This document shows, one piece after another, positions 43,678 through 53,310 of a stretch of DNA of 64,000 nt. Source of the stretch: Acidipila sp. EB88. GTDB taxonomy: Bacteria > Acidobacteriota > Terriglobia > Terriglobales > Acidobacteriaceae. Each line of letters opens with the position of its first letter. Within the stretch, counting starts at the first letter, position 1. Under the pieces are notes generated by a model, which was given only the letters and a program-made list of their open reading frames with translations, was not told the DNA's origin and made no database searches. The translations under genes and the position numbers were made by a program. The stretch spans positions 1 through 64,000 of the forward strand of contig NZ_QWEV01000001.1 of assembly GCF_003858395.1 (NCBI RefSeq). Reading direction: 5' to 3'.

Positions 43678-44616
43678 ATGAATATTGCGCACCTGCGCCC
43701 TGTTCTCTTAGTCTCGTTTCTCGTGCCTTTAGTTGGCTGTCCGAACCTCACCCAGGTCCAAAACCTTTCACAAACAGTTGACGTCGGAAAAGCAGCCGCC
43801 AACGTATTGGCTGGCGATTTCATTTTGTCTTGCGACCGTCAAAACCTCAACATCAATTTGCCGCCCGGCCCTCCTCCTAATCCACCTCCAGCAAAAGCAT
43901 GTACTGCCGACAATCGCCAAGAGTTTGACCATTTAGGTAAGAACTTGACCACCGAGCAGGGCGTGTTATTCGACTATGTCGATGCGCTAGGAAAGCTGTC
44001 TGCAGCGGACGCTACCGGCTTTGAGAAGGCCGCACCAACACTAGGAACAAGTTTCAAAAACACCGGCTTCGATACCACCCAACAGGACATGGCTAATGCT
44101 GCAGGAACTCTCGCTGGGGCGATAACCAAACTCGCAACATTGGGTTACCGGGAAAAAGAAGTAGCGGACATCATTCAAAAATCGCAGAGACCTGTCCGAA
44201 CACTGGCACAAGGGTTGGCCAATCAGATTGCGCCCGATAAGGTTCCGATTGACACCCCTTGCAGCTATGCCCCTCCAGCCGGAACTCCTCCGACATACCT
44301 CTTGGAGCTTTGCAATGAAGAACAAACAATACATTCGTATTACGATGTCCCTCTCGCAAGTGAAACCGATCCGGGATTAAAGATTATTCTTCGCGGTCAA
44401 TACCAAACGGCACTTGATCAACTCGCCGCCCGCGAAAAAGCAGCACTTGCATACCGCACCTTCATGATGGGAATCGCCGATGCCCATGACAAATTAGTGA
44501 CTGCATCCAAGGCTGGCTTTGATAAAGCAGCGGTTCAGAACCTAGCCAAACAGATATCGGAACCTATTTCTGGTATTACGGAATCCGTAAAGAGCCTTGA
44601 AAAGGATGCGAGGTAA
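43678..44616 (+). CDS. Lipoprotein of unknown function (gene 1 of an envelope locus)
   Basis: 312 residues. A lipoprotein signal peptide ends in VPLVGC near residue 20, with a Pro-rich segment (LPPGPPPNPPPA) near residue 60. The body is helical and Ala/Thr/Lys rich with no known motif. A strong ribosome binding site (GAGGAGGG) precedes the ATG. The gene is followed three bases later by a small partner gene, and then by a membrane-anchored protein gene, suggesting one envelope complex. Confidence 0.78.
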   Translation: MNIAHLRPVLLVSFLVPLVGCPNLTQVQNLSQTVDVGKAAANVLAGDFILSCDRQNLNINLPPGPPPNPPPAKACTADNRQEFDHLGKNLTTEQGVLFDYVDALGKLSAADATGFEKAAPTLGTSFKNTGFDTTQQDMANAAGTLAGAITKLATLGYREKEVADIIQKSQRPVRTLAQGLANQIAPDKVPIDTPCSYAPPAGTPPTYLLELCNEEQTIHSYYDVPLASETDPGLKIILRGQYQTALDQLAAREKAALAYRTFMMGIADAHDKLVTASKAGFDKAAVQNLAKQISEPISGITESVKSLEKDAR

Positions 44617-44619
44617 ACG

Positions 44620-45051
44620 ATGCCTACACAAGTACCCTCCGCAGCGCAGTGTGGCGATCTGGCTCAACAGTTTCACGACTTGGCCTCGTTGATCGGAAAC
44701 TACCGGTTGAATCAATACGGGACGTTGACCGTAGCGCAGCAATACCAACTACAGAATCAACAGATGCAGTGTTTACAGTATTCAAGCTCGTTCATCACGC
44801 AAGGGCTTTCCCTTGAACAAACGACTTTGACCGCGACGCTTAAAGCAATTAAGAACGCCACCACCCAAGCGAGGAATGCAATCGCAGCAAATGGAACAGT
44901 CGATAAGACTCTCCAGATCATTACATCCCTCGCAGTGTTGGGAGCTTCGATATACAGCATGAATCCATCCGCCATACAAAGCGGTATACAGGGTGTAATC
45001 TCCACTCTTCAGAGTGATGCCGGCAGTCCTGCTGGTGCTGGCGGAATCTGA
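44620..45051 (+). CDS. Small helical protein (gene 2 of the envelope locus)
   Basis: 143 residues, starting 3 bases after the lipoprotein stop. The first half is Gln-rich helical (YQLQNQQMQCLQYSSS). A moderately hydrophobic segment (LQIITSLAVLGASIYSM) near residue 105 may associate with a membrane. No signal peptide or family is recognised. Coupling to the lipoprotein gene implies a shared function. Confidence 0.7.
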   Translation: MPTQVPSAAQCGDLAQQFHDLASLIGNYRLNQYGTLTVAQQYQLQNQQMQCLQYSSSFITQGLSLEQTTLTATLKAIKNATTQARNAIAANGTVDKTLQIITSLAVLGASIYSMNPSAIQSGIQGVISTLQSDAGSPAGAGGI

Positions 45052-45262
45052 TGTTCACCCGAATGAATTTAGGCATAAAGCAAAACTGACAAAGTACCGT
45101 ATCCGCCCAGAATGGATGACGGAATCGGTCGGCGACATCACAATCAGAGTGATCTATCTGCTCTAGGCTCCAGCTTCGCTAAATCAAACGAACTGCACTT
45201 CTGTTACCAGGTTATTGCAATAAAGCAACGTAGAGTGGATCCGCAACAGTAAACCCTGATAT

Positions 45263-46876
45263 ATGGATCGAAAGAGGCGCCCGTTGAACAAGCTTGCTGT
45301 CCCAGTAACTTCCATGGTCTTCATGGTCCTCATTATCGGTTTCTGGCATTACTACTGGACTCGGATACCAAATCCGCCCAAGCCGATGGGAGGCGATTTG
45401 ACCGTCCAGGTTCGCGATTTCGATGATTTCCAAGATTCGCTCGCTCAAAGGGTCAAAGCGAAATATGGCGGTACAGATAATGGGGCTCACTTCTCTGTTG
45501 CTGTAGCACATACCAGCTATCCAGCTGGCACCGTGCTGGACGCATTGACACAGACACCTGCAGACTTCAGGGATTGCGTTCCGCCAGCGATCCCGAGCTT
45601 TACAGCGAGCCGGTTATTTCCCACGTATCACATGAAAAGCGACATCGCCGTTTTGGCCAATCTTGGGGAGAAAGCCATTGAGGGCCTCGGCGGTGCTGGC
45701 GTCGACCTCACGCACAACTCCGAACTTAATTATAGTGTGGAAGATGTACAGTCCCAGATTATGGACTCGGCATCGATCGAAGCTATCGAAGATGCCACTT
45801 CAGCCTGCGGAAGATTTCTTGTAAAGCATCCGGGGCTTCGCTTGGTGCGCGGTGTCATCATCGGCAAAATCAGCTTTACGGTATCGGTGGACAATCCGGC
45901 GAAAGTGCAAGCAAAGCTCAATGACCTAGGTGGTTTAACAGTCAAGGACGATCCAGGTAGTTCTTCCGTTACCGTCTCGGACAAGAAGAGCGAACCGGTA
46001 GTTTTACTTCTATCCACTCTGAGTTCGTCTGGATCATTCCAGCAACCGATCAAACTGGAGGCTGTTAATCGGCCTCCCCCAAATGCGGCAACTCGACGAG
46101 TGTACGTGCAACAAGATTCCTCCGACACCTCCGGTCTTGGCTCAAGAGTCGTCTCCGCCATCAATTCCCGGACACCAGAGCTTAAGGTAGTGCAGAAGAT
46201 CGAGAAGCTACCGAGCGAAAAAATGCCAGATCTCGCTCAAGTACGATTTGGCAACAGCGCTGATTCGCAGGAAGCTAACAAAGTGTTGTCTGTGTTGCAA
46301 ACGTTTTATCCGAGAGCGCGCGCCGTGCGACTCGGTCTCGCTGCAGCGAACGGTCAGATCGAAGTCTGGTTGCCGCGCGCCGGATCGCCTACGCAAACGA
46401 ACCTACAGGTTAAGGATACAAACGCTGGTGTAGCGGTTGCGCCCGCAACCACGCCACAGCCTCCACCAACGGTCGCACCTGCGGTGGATAGTCAAAACAA
46501 CAGCAATAAGCCTGTGCGTGTACAACCTGCACAAGAGCAGATTTTGGGGTTCTGGAAGGCTTCGATCCCTCTACGTAAAAGCACTCCCACGGATTTGACC
46601 ATCCACATTGCCAAAGTTGAGGGCTCGCAGGTAACAGGGTGGTTCATGCGTGGGAAGTCACCGAGCATTCCGTTAGAGGGAGATTCCAGTCTCGTCGGTA
46701 GTGACCTGACATTGAAGGTCATTTTCACCAACGTCTATTTCGGTCCGATTCGCAGGCCCGACTATCCGGCAGTCCTGAGACTCACGGTAGTTTCCGGTCA
46801 GCTGAAGGGCACGTATGCGGAAGCGAACAACACTGGCCAAGCTCTGACGTTTGATCGTTGTGCCGCCTGCGACTAG
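45263..46876 (+). CDS. Membrane-anchored periplasmic protein (gene 3 of the envelope locus)
   Basis: 537 residues. One transmembrane helix near residues 12-31 (LAVPVTSMVFMVLIIGFWHYYW), then a large soluble domain with YPAGTVLDALTQTPADF and a beta-rich block ending VIIGKISFTVSVDNP near residue 217. A second domain (RVYVQQDSSDTSGLGSRVV to GQIEVWLPR) resembles LytR_C or OmpA-type alpha-beta folds in general pattern. A Pro/Thr linker and a final beta domain (GFWKASIPLRK to GTYAEANNTG) follow. No catalytic motif is visible. Together with the two genes upstream it may form a cell-envelope apparatus. Confidence 0.75.
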   Translation: MDRKRRPLNKLAVPVTSMVFMVLIIGFWHYYWTRIPNPPKPMGGDLTVQVRDFDDFQDSLAQRVKAKYGGTDNGAHFSVAVAHTSYPAGTVLDALTQTPADFRDCVPPAIPSFTASRLFPTYHMKSDIAVLANLGEKAIEGLGGAGVDLTHNSELNYSVEDVQSQIMDSASIEAIEDATSACGRFLVKHPGLRLVRGVIIGKISFTVSVDNPAKVQAKLNDLGGLTVKDDPGSSSVTVSDKKSEPVVLLLSTLSSSGSFQQPIKLEAVNRPPPNAATRRVYVQQDSSDTSGLGSRVVSAINSRTPELKVVQKIEKLPSEKMPDLAQVRFGNSADSQEANKVLSVLQTFYPRARAVRLGLAAANGQIEVWLPRAGSPTQTNLQVKDTNAGVAVAPATTPQPPPTVAPAVDSQNNSNKPVRVQPAQEQILGFWKASIPLRKSTPTDLTIHIAKVEGSQVTGWFMRGKSPSIPLEGDSSLVGSDLTLKVIFTNVYFGPIRRPDYPAVLRLTVVSGQLKGTYAEANNTGQALTFDRCAACD

Positions 46877-46898
46877 GTTTGGCTCTGGGTACGAGATC

Positions 46899-47850
46899 TC
46901 AATCAAACCATCCGAGGGTCAATTTGGCTTTGATCCCGGTTTCTCTACTGATGACAACAGGCCTCACCGTAATCCCACGCATTGCCGATCTAAGAGGCAA
47001 CCGATCATTAACCGGCTTCTCCAGATTCTGTTTACAGCCAAGGTACCGCTCGGTAGTGAGTACGGACACATGACCGAGCAGGAATTGGATCTGTTCCAGT
47101 TCGCCGCCATTCACATGGCAAAGCTTAGCGCACGTTCGGCGAAGATCGTGAGGCGCAAGACCGTCCATCTGCATTCGTTTGGCGACTCTTCGCACCACGT
47201 ACCAGATCACGTTTTCGGAGATCCCCGTGCCCCAGGGCGTCCGATGTTGGCTGATGGCTCGGAAGATCGGCCTGAGGTCACCTTTGCCAAACTTCTCCAG
47301 TGATCGACAGCATCCCTTCACCCAAACGGGCATCGGGACGGTACGGACATGATTGCCTTTGCCGACGAGGTCCACAATCGCCCAATGTCCTCGTCTGATC
47401 TGTAGGTCCTCAACCGTCAGCGCAGACAGCTCAGCCCGTCGCAAGCCGCAGCCTACCAGCACAGAATCATCGCGACATCGCGGGCACTGCGCAAGCCGTC
47501 TCCATCGGCTTTCTCTAGCAAGAGCCTAGCCTGGTCCTGAGTCAGCCAGTTTCCCGTACGTGCTCCCAGCTGCTTCGCCCCTTTGACCCGCCTGATGCCG
47601 GCGGCGAGTTCCGGACTGAGCAAGCCCGAATCTGCCGCCTCATAAGCCAGCCGCCTGACCGCCGCCAGGCGCTGGTTCACGGTTCCAGCCGCCAGGCCCA
47701 GAGACTCCAAATGAAGACGAAACCGCAGCACCACCGTTCGGTTCAGTGCCAACCGCGGCTCGGAGCAGTACCAGTCGATGAACTGCTCCATCGTGTACTT
47801 ATAGTTCCTCCTTGAGTGAGGGGAACTGAGGCTGTTAATACCGCAGACTT
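46899..47850 (-). pseudogene. Broken tyrosine recombinase (integron/phage-type integrase)
   Basis: Two frames combine to one integrase. The N-terminal part (SLSSPHSRRNYKYTMEQFIDWYCSEPRL onwards) reads from the junction near 47850 to about 47455. The catalytic part then continues in another frame with CGLRRAELSALT (Arg), APHDLRRTCA (HxxR), LLGHVSVLTTERYL (His and Tyr). A one-base deletion near 47455 separates them, and the first 20-30 residues are missing at the junction. All catalytic residues survive in the second part but no single product is possible. Confidence 0.8.
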
Positions 47851-47853
47851 GGC

Positions 47854-48117
47854 GTGGTCCAGGCGATGGAGTTTGCCGTCTCGAAGGAGCTCATTGATGA
47901 AAGTGAGGCCGTGGATCTGTTCGGTCAGATATTCATCTGGTGGCAGGTCGTCGGCATCAAGGGCGATTACCCGAGTGAGTGGTACAGTTTTATGCGCATC
48001 ACGAGCTTCAGGAACCGCGTGAACGGGCTGATGGAGCCCACCACGCTCGCAAATTGGGTCAAGTATACCGATGACGACCTGAAAGCAAGGCAAGCCGCCG
48101 GCGGCTCCAAGGGATAA
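47854..48117 (+). pseudogene. C-terminal fragment of an unknown protein
   Basis: The plus strand reads AMEFAVSKELIDESEAVDLF and then WQVVGIKGDYPSEWYSFMR and continues protein-like to a TGA at 48115-48117, ending in GGSKG. It has no upstream start before the junction with the integrase at about 47850, so it is the tail of a gene cut by recombination. Family unknown. Confidence 0.45.
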
Positions 48118-48119
48118 CT

Positions 48120-49035
48120 GATCAGAACGGTGCGATGCGGACGCTCACCCCTATGGTGCGGCCGTTCATGGTTGAAGATCTGCCGGAAGCGATCAAACTT
48201 CTTCTGCTGTAGCCGTAAAGTCAGAGCCGGTGGCTTCGTTGTGTCTTCCTTGAGCGTGCGGTGCATGCGCTCGTGATGACCATTCTGCTGTGGCCTGCCT
48301 GGCTGAATGCGCTCGCGCACGATACCCAGCTTCGTCCAGCTGATCGACAGTTTCGATAGGCCCAGAAGCCCATTTCCGGCGAACGGAGCACCGTTGTCAG
48401 TACGGATCCTGGCAGGCATTCCGTACTCATTCATAGCGGCTTCGCAGACCGCGGCAACCTGACTTAGGTCCATGCGCAAGACTGTCTGGCAGCGGATGAG
48501 ATAGCGGCTGTAAGCGTCGGTGATGGTGAAAGGATCGCAGCGTGCGCCGTCGCCCGTACTGAAGTAGCCCTTTAAAATTCATACACCACAGCTGGTTCGC
48601 TGCCGTGACCGTGGAGAAGGGTTCAGAGTACGGCGTGGTGCGCCGCTTCTTCTGCTTTGGGTTCGTGAGACCGGCCCTGCTGAGTATGTTGCCAAAGGTG
48701 CTGGCTGCTGGCCAGATGACTTTTGGCTGCAGCGTTTCGAATCTCGCCTTGAGCTTCCGGGCTCCCCAGCTCGGGTGCTTATTCCGCAGTGCCAGGATCG
48801 CGTTCTCAACAACTTCCGACGTCGCATGAGAGCACCCGTGCGGCTTACGACTTAGATCGAGTAGTCCTTCAGGCCCGACCTCCTTGTAGCGGTTGATCCA
48901 TCGGTACCCAGTCGATCGAGAGACTCCAAACTCACGGCAGAGGTCCGACAGCGACATCTCCTCCTTTTGGTAGCTCGACAGACATTGCAGGCGTTGATCC
49001 ACGATACGACTCTCCTCCAGGGCATACCGCATCAT
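48120..49035 (-). mobile_element. Broken IS481-type transposase
   Basis: The N-terminal part has a helix-turn-helix (LSDLCREFGVSRSTGYRWINRYK), and WGARKLKARFETL follows. The frame shifts near 48566 (an extra base in the run before CTAC), after which the DDE region continues with FTITDAYSRYL, RTDNGAPFA and HERMHRTLKED. The first catalytic Asp, normally in WCxDFKG, is Asn here (WCMNFKG). The C-terminal end after FNHERPH is lost at about 48150. The transposase is therefore inactive. Terminal inverted repeats were not found. Confidence 0.8.
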
Positions 49036-49126
49036 CGTGCGTCAGGTCAAAGCTCAGGAACCATCAGGGTTCCAACGTGCTGTAACGCATGTCTTTGGTC
49101 TCTTTTTGAACGCAAGTGCTAAGTAC

Positions 49127-49340
49127 GCTCAGAGGCTCCGCCTCTCGCGCGCGCAAGGGGCACCTTCATCTTCCGCGCTGCGCTTGTGCAGACCAGCCGG
49201 TGGCTGCCCTTCGGGGAAGGAATCCGCCCCTTGCACTTGCTACCTCCGCATGCATGGGCCTGGGCCAAGGCGTGTTTGAGAACAAACACAGCCAATCCAC
49301 TCCAGAGCGAGTTCCCACCCATGAAGAAGCCAGCCAGCAA
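49127..49340 (+). repeat. Leader repeat, copy A (before the ArdC gene)
   Basis: About 210 bases from GCTCAGAGGCTCCGCC to the ArdC start are nearly repeated at 53311-53525. Differences are single bases and one-base gaps. The repeat includes the ribosome binding region and first codons (MKKPASKK against MKKSASRK). It probably carries the promoter used by ArdC-type genes early after plasmid entry. Confidence 0.75.
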
Positions 49341-50203
49341 AAAGACCTCCGCCCCGAAGCTCAACATCTACGAGACCGTCACCGCACGCATCCTCGCATC
49401 CCTCAGAGCCGGCGTCGTTCCATGGTCCAAACCCTGGCAGGGCAACAGCAAGGGTACGGCATTCCCGTCCAATTACCGCACCCTACCGCGGCATCAACGT
49501 GCTTCTGCTGTGGGGCTCGCCGTATGCCTCCAACTACTGGCTGACCTTCAAGCAGGCGCAGGAGCTTGGAGGCACGGTGCGCAAAGGGGAGAAAGGCACA
49601 CCGATCGTCTTTTGGAAGAAGCTTGCGAAGCAAACGCCGGAAGGCGCACCCGCGCCAGTGGCCTCCAGCAGCGAAGACGCGAAAGAACGCGACCGCTTCC
49701 TGTGCCGCACGTACACCGTGTTCAACGTCGAGCAGTGCGACGGACTCGCCCCGGCAGAGCCCCACATCGATCGCCCCGAGATCGACCCCGACGATCTGTG
49801 CGAAAGCATCGTCACCGGCTGGGACAGCCGCCCAACCTTGCATCTGGACAATGAGCACGAAGGCCGCGCCTTCTACCGCCCGAGCACCGATGCGGTACAC
49901 ATGCCGGCACGGAACCGCTTTGTGGACACGCCCCATTACTACGCAACCCTGTTCCACGAGCTCATCCACAGCACCGGCCATGAAAACCGTCTTGCCCGGA
50001 CCTTTGGAGCCGCGTTCCTGGCAACGATCGCAAGCATCAGCTCCGAGGACACAGAGCGGAATACCGCCGCCTACACCCAGAACTGGATCAAAGCTTTGGA
50101 AGGATATAGCCGCCTGATGATTACGGCCGCTGCTGCCGCGCAGAATGCTGTAGATTGCATCCTTGGAACGCGCTTCGAAGACGAACAAAGCAACCACCGA
50201 TGA
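49321..50203 (+). pseudogene. ardC: ArdC-type antirestriction protein gene, frameshifted
   Basis: The N-terminal frame from ATG 49321 reads LNIYETVTARILASLRAG and VPWSKPWQGNSKGTAFPSN, the start of the DUF1738 ssDNA-binding domain. Near 49480 it shifts to a frame that continues PYRGINVLLLWGSPYASNYW and WLTFKQAQELGGTVRKGEKG. The metallopeptidase motif FHELIHSTGHENRL (HELIH) follows, and a C-terminal NTAAYTQNWIKAL. Between HENRL and the next conserved AAFL about 20 residues normally found (SREELVAEMG region) are missing. ArdC binds single-stranded DNA and shields entering plasmids from restriction. The frameshift and deletion argue for inactivation. Confidence 0.8.
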
Positions 50204-50559
50204 GCAGGTCGGGGACGCAGAGGTTGCTGGCACTCCAACAAAGGGATGCACGCAGTCAGCCTGATCACAGGCTGCCTGAAACAAGTGTGCATGCTCGACC
50301 AGGGCGCCTTCCTGATGAACTCTTTGCCGCGCTGCAAAGAGAGGATCACGCACCCGCAGGCGCGCAGGGCCCGTCTCCTGCCCTGCACCGACCCTTCTCT
50401 TCCGCTGTTCGCAGGCGCCGCATGGAATCATTCGGCGATTAATTGTTTAGCCGGAGCTTACGCGCGAGGATCGCCAGCCCTACTTCTACAGAAATAAGCA
50501 GGTTTTTCACAAGTTGCGCTTAGCGCGGCGTACTTCTTTACAGAGAGTGCCAAAGACCG
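50204..50559. other. Spacer without recognised gene
   Basis: About 350 bases between the ArdC remnant and the next gene. Only short frames without ribosome binding sites were found. Confidence 0.35.
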
Positions 50560-51018
50560 ATGAAGCATAGAGAGTTTCGACAGGGACAGGAGTTCTGGAT
50601 GTCGGGCGCACGCTGGCGGGTGACCGACATAGGGCAACGCACGATTACCGCAATCAAGCTCGAGTACGATCATGATCCCTCCATGTACATCGGTCCCCCG
50701 TACAAGATCGAGGAATCTGTGCTCGACGAGTACGATCTTCCGGCTTGTAGCCTGGAGGCGCAGCCAGAGCAGGAAGTCCCGAGCCAAGAACTCATCCGCA
50801 CGGCGGTGGAGCGGCATACCAGGACCTGGCCTCCGGGTGTAACCAGACCTCGAGAAGCCGTAAGTCTTCGCCTGCCGGTTGACATGCTCGAGACCATACA
50901 GGAGATTGCTGCCTCTATGGGATGTTCCAAAACTACGACCCTGATAAGCCACTATGTGGCTAGGGGCCTGCGACAGCATTTAGCGGAACTCGAGAGTGAA
51001 GATGGAGTCGTTGAGTAG
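50560..51018 (+). CDS. Hypothetical protein with a C-terminal RHH-like domain
   Basis: 152 residues. The N-terminal part (FRQGQEFWMSGARWRVTDIG, then TITAIKL and GPPYKIEESVLDEYDLPAC) is a small domain I have seen in orphan plasmid proteins but cannot name. The C-terminal part (EAVSLRLPVDMLETIQEIAA and the following helix) resembles a ribbon-helix-helix DNA-binding domain. A fusion of a sensor-like domain with an RHH, as in some antitoxins, is possible. Confidence 0.6.
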   Translation: MKHREFRQGQEFWMSGARWRVTDIGQRTITAIKLEYDHDPSMYIGPPYKIEESVLDEYDLPACSLEAQPEQEVPSQELIRTAVERHTRTWPPGVTRPREAVSLRLPVDMLETIQEIAASMGCSKTTTLISHYVARGLRQHLAELESEDGVVE

Positions 51019-51168
51019 CTCGGCATCCACCCGGACGTTGGCGCGAGCCGCGGCCGAGAAGATCGCCATCGAGCCAGTGTCGGTGGGATCCTGACGCGGA
51101 AGAGCTGCGTACGTACATGCATGAGCTGATGCGTCAGGCTGGCAGCAGAGAGACTAAGCGGAGGCACA

Positions 51169-51741
51169 ATGGACATACCGAAACAAGAAGCAGCCACGCT
51201 GGTGGAGGCCCGCTCCCTTCTTCACATGCAGCGCAGCGACAAGGGATGGATCATGGACTGGACAGCTTGCAGCAGTGTGGAGCAGGTACCAGGGAAGATG
51301 GGCGGGGTGCCGGTGCTGGCAGGAACGCGCGTACAGGTTGACTCGGTTCTTGAGAACTTTGCGAGTGGCGAAACGATCGAGCAGATCGCATATAACTTCG
51401 ACCTAGACCCGGTAGTTATTGGTGCCGTCATCTCGTTTGCCGTGAAGTGGCCGAGCATACCCGACGATTGGGTGCCGCCCTACCTGATAAGGGCGGTCGA
51501 GGTGCTGCCGGAGTTCCGGTTGAAGGTGTTCTTCAAGAATGGCGGCGTGCGAATCGCCGACATCCGCGCCATGCGCGGGCACATCGAGCTGTTCGCAGAA
51601 GCCTTCGCGCATTTCGACAAGGTCGAGAATTGCGGTTACCACGTGCAGTGGCCTGCCATGATGCATGGCTGCCCAAACACCGTCGAGATCGAAGACGAAA
51701 TGCTCTGGCGAGAAGGTGAGCCGATCGAGCAAGAAGGCTGA
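51169..51741 (+). CDS. DUF433-DUF2442 fusion protein (antitoxin-like)
   Basis: 190 residues. Residues 45-95 match DUF433 (GGVPVLAGTRVQVDSVLENF then IEQIAYNFDLDPVVIGAVISFA), the winged helix-turn-helix found in VapB-like antitoxins. Residues 105-185 match DUF2442 (AVEVLPEFRLKVFFKNGGVR and IELFAEAFAHFDKVEN), a domain often encoded beside toxin genes. A fusion of the two without an adjacent PIN toxin is unusual. The start is uncertain; an internal ATG at 51253 near DUF433 is possible. Confidence 0.75.
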   Translation: MDIPKQEAATLVEARSLLHMQRSDKGWIMDWTACSSVEQVPGKMGGVPVLAGTRVQVDSVLENFASGETIEQIAYNFDLDPVVIGAVISFAVKWPSIPDDWVPPYLIRAVEVLPEFRLKVFFKNGGVRIADIRAMRGHIELFAEAFAHFDKVENCGYHVQWPAMMHGCPNTVEIEDEMLWREGEPIEQEG

Positions 51742-51787
51742 ACGGTCGCTAACTTAGGAGGCGAATGCCGGGAGATCTGAAAAGTCC

Positions 51788-52771
51788 ATGCCACGCCGTC
51801 GCGACATCGAACAAGAACGAAGTGCGCTGCGCATGCTAAAGGATGTACCCGCGAGTGAAGCTGCGCCAGCCATCGCGCTTACTTTGGCGGACCGCTCAGC
51901 TTTCATCGTGGAACGGGCCGCGGAGGTGGCTGCGCACCATGACCTGAAGCAGTTGACCCCAGCTGTGGTCGAAGCTTTCGAGCGCCTTCTGGCGGCCGGC
52001 AAAGAAGGCGACCCACAGTGCGCCGGGAAGCTCGCCCTGGCAAAAGCGCTGGCCGCGTTCGAGTACCAGGATCCGGCACCTTTTCTGGCCGGCATGCGGT
52101 ATGTGCAGTTTGAGGGATGGTACCCCTTGACCGATACAGCCGCGGGGCTGCGAGGTACCTGCGCACTTGCACTCGTACAGACCGAGCTCAAGGATTTCGA
52201 AGTATTGAAGCACATGGTCCAGCTTCTACAAGACCGCGAGTCGGTGGTTCGGACTGCCGCGGCACAAGCCATCGCTAAGGTCGGTACCGAGGCGAGCAGC
52301 CTGCTGCTGCGTCTTCGCGCGCAGTTGGGCTCCGATGAGCCTGAGGTGCTTGGTGCCTGCTATGAGGGCGTGCTGAAGATCGAGGGAACCTCCGCACTCG
52401 ACTGGGTTCACGAGTTCCTGCAGGTCGAAGACGAGCCGGGAATGGAAGCCGCGATGGCGATTTCCGCAACACACATGGTCGAGGGGTTCCACATGCTCAA
52501 AGAGCGCTACGAACTCAAAGAGCGCTACGAACTCAAAGAGCTCTCAGAACCCAAAGAGCTTTCTGGATCGCTCGAGGATCCATGGTTCGGGAGAGGACTG
52601 CTCTCGGCAATCGCGCTGACTCGTCGACAGGAGGCGACCACGTGGCTCCTCGAGTTGGTCGAGCAGCGTCCGCGCGAAGCAGCGATGGCGCAGGCCGCGC
52701 TATGCCTTTCAGCACCCTCAGCTGACACCCTCGCTCGACTTGAGCAGCTTGGTCGTCCCTGCTCGCGATGA
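51788..52771 (+). CDS. HEAT-repeat protein with an internal 18-base repeat
   Basis: 327 residues of helical hairpins typical of HEAT or Armadillo repeats (for example RSAFIVERAAEVAAHHDLKQ; ESVVRTAAAQAIAKVG). They form a scaffold for protein binding. Around residues 237-260 four 18-base units (52496-52567) encode LKERYE, LKERYE, LKELSE and PKELSG, an in-frame tandem repeat that may vary in number. Function unknown; it follows the DUF433 protein by about 50 bases. Confidence 0.75.
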   Translation: MPRRRDIEQERSALRMLKDVPASEAAPAIALTLADRSAFIVERAAEVAAHHDLKQLTPAVVEAFERLLAAGKEGDPQCAGKLALAKALAAFEYQDPAPFLAGMRYVQFEGWYPLTDTAAGLRGTCALALVQTELKDFEVLKHMVQLLQDRESVVRTAAAQAIAKVGTEASSLLLRLRAQLGSDEPEVLGACYEGVLKIEGTSALDWVHEFLQVEDEPGMEAAMAISATHMVEGFHMLKERYELKERYELKELSEPKELSGSLEDPWFGRGLLSAIALTRRQEATTWLLELVEQRPREAAMAQAALCLSAPSADTLARLEQLGRPCSR

Positions 52772-52878
52772 GTAGACAGGAGGGCAAGTGAATCAGGCAG
52801 TGAGCTACTGGCAAGACATGGCGTCAGGGGTAAGCCGGCCTTCAGGCACACTTCACAAGCCGCGTGCACTTTCAGGAA

Positions 52879-53187
52879 TCAGGAAACTCCAGACATCGCC
52901 ACCCAGGGCAGAGTCTGCCAAAGACCGTTCTTGCGCGCTAACACTACCCAGGTCCAATTCCCACACAGGCCGCCGCAGTACAGGCCGATTTGGGTCATGG
53001 CCAGAGTATGCGCCTTGTTGAAGTACACCGCTGTAAAGCTGTGCATGCCCGCGGCGCCATCGAACTCCTGTGGCGTGGGCGGCGCTTGCATGACGTTGTC
53101 TCGGGCTGGCACGAAGCCTGAGACACGCTTTGTGTACCGCTCCTGACCTTTTTCATCAAGCAATATTTCCAACGTTTGCTCGTGCAA
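52879..53187 (-). CDS. Hypothetical protein, probably truncated at the N-terminus
   Basis: The C-terminal part (FTAVYFNKAHTLAMTQIGLY and CGGLCGNWTWVVLARKNGLWQ) reads like a real conserved C-terminal domain. There is no ATG near the front; the frame opens at a TTG after an upstream stop, and the sequence just beyond is a repeated segment. I judge it a fragment of a larger exported protein. Confidence 0.45.
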   Translation of the reverse strand: MHEQTLEILLDEKGQERYTKRVSGFVPARDNVMQAPPTPQEFDGAAGMHSFTAVYFNKAHTLAMTQIGLYCGGLCGNWTWVVLARKNGLWQTLPWVAMSGVS

Positions 53188-53194
53188 CTGTTTC

Positions 53195-53305
53195 GCGGCA
53201 CTTGCACGAAGGTCGGACTTCTCTCACCATAACTCCGCAGCGGCTACATTGATTCGTGAGGGAGAGACCGAGTACATACAGCTTCTACACAGCTGAGAAG
53301 CTAAC
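53195..53305. repeat. Diverged repeat, copy A
   Basis: GCGGCACTTGCACGAAG and the following 100 bases up to TACACAGCT are repeated in diverged form at 54645-54745 (GCGGCACTTGCACGAAG to CACACAGCT). The pair marks a further duplication in the mosaic region. Confidence 0.5.
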
Positions 53306-53310
53306 GAGCT

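Noticed and set aside
43678-46876. Extra T4SS core components (VirB7, VirB9 or VirB10 type) in the envelope locus
   Set aside because: The lipoprotein is much larger than VirB7 and no TrbG/TrbI motif is present in the third protein.
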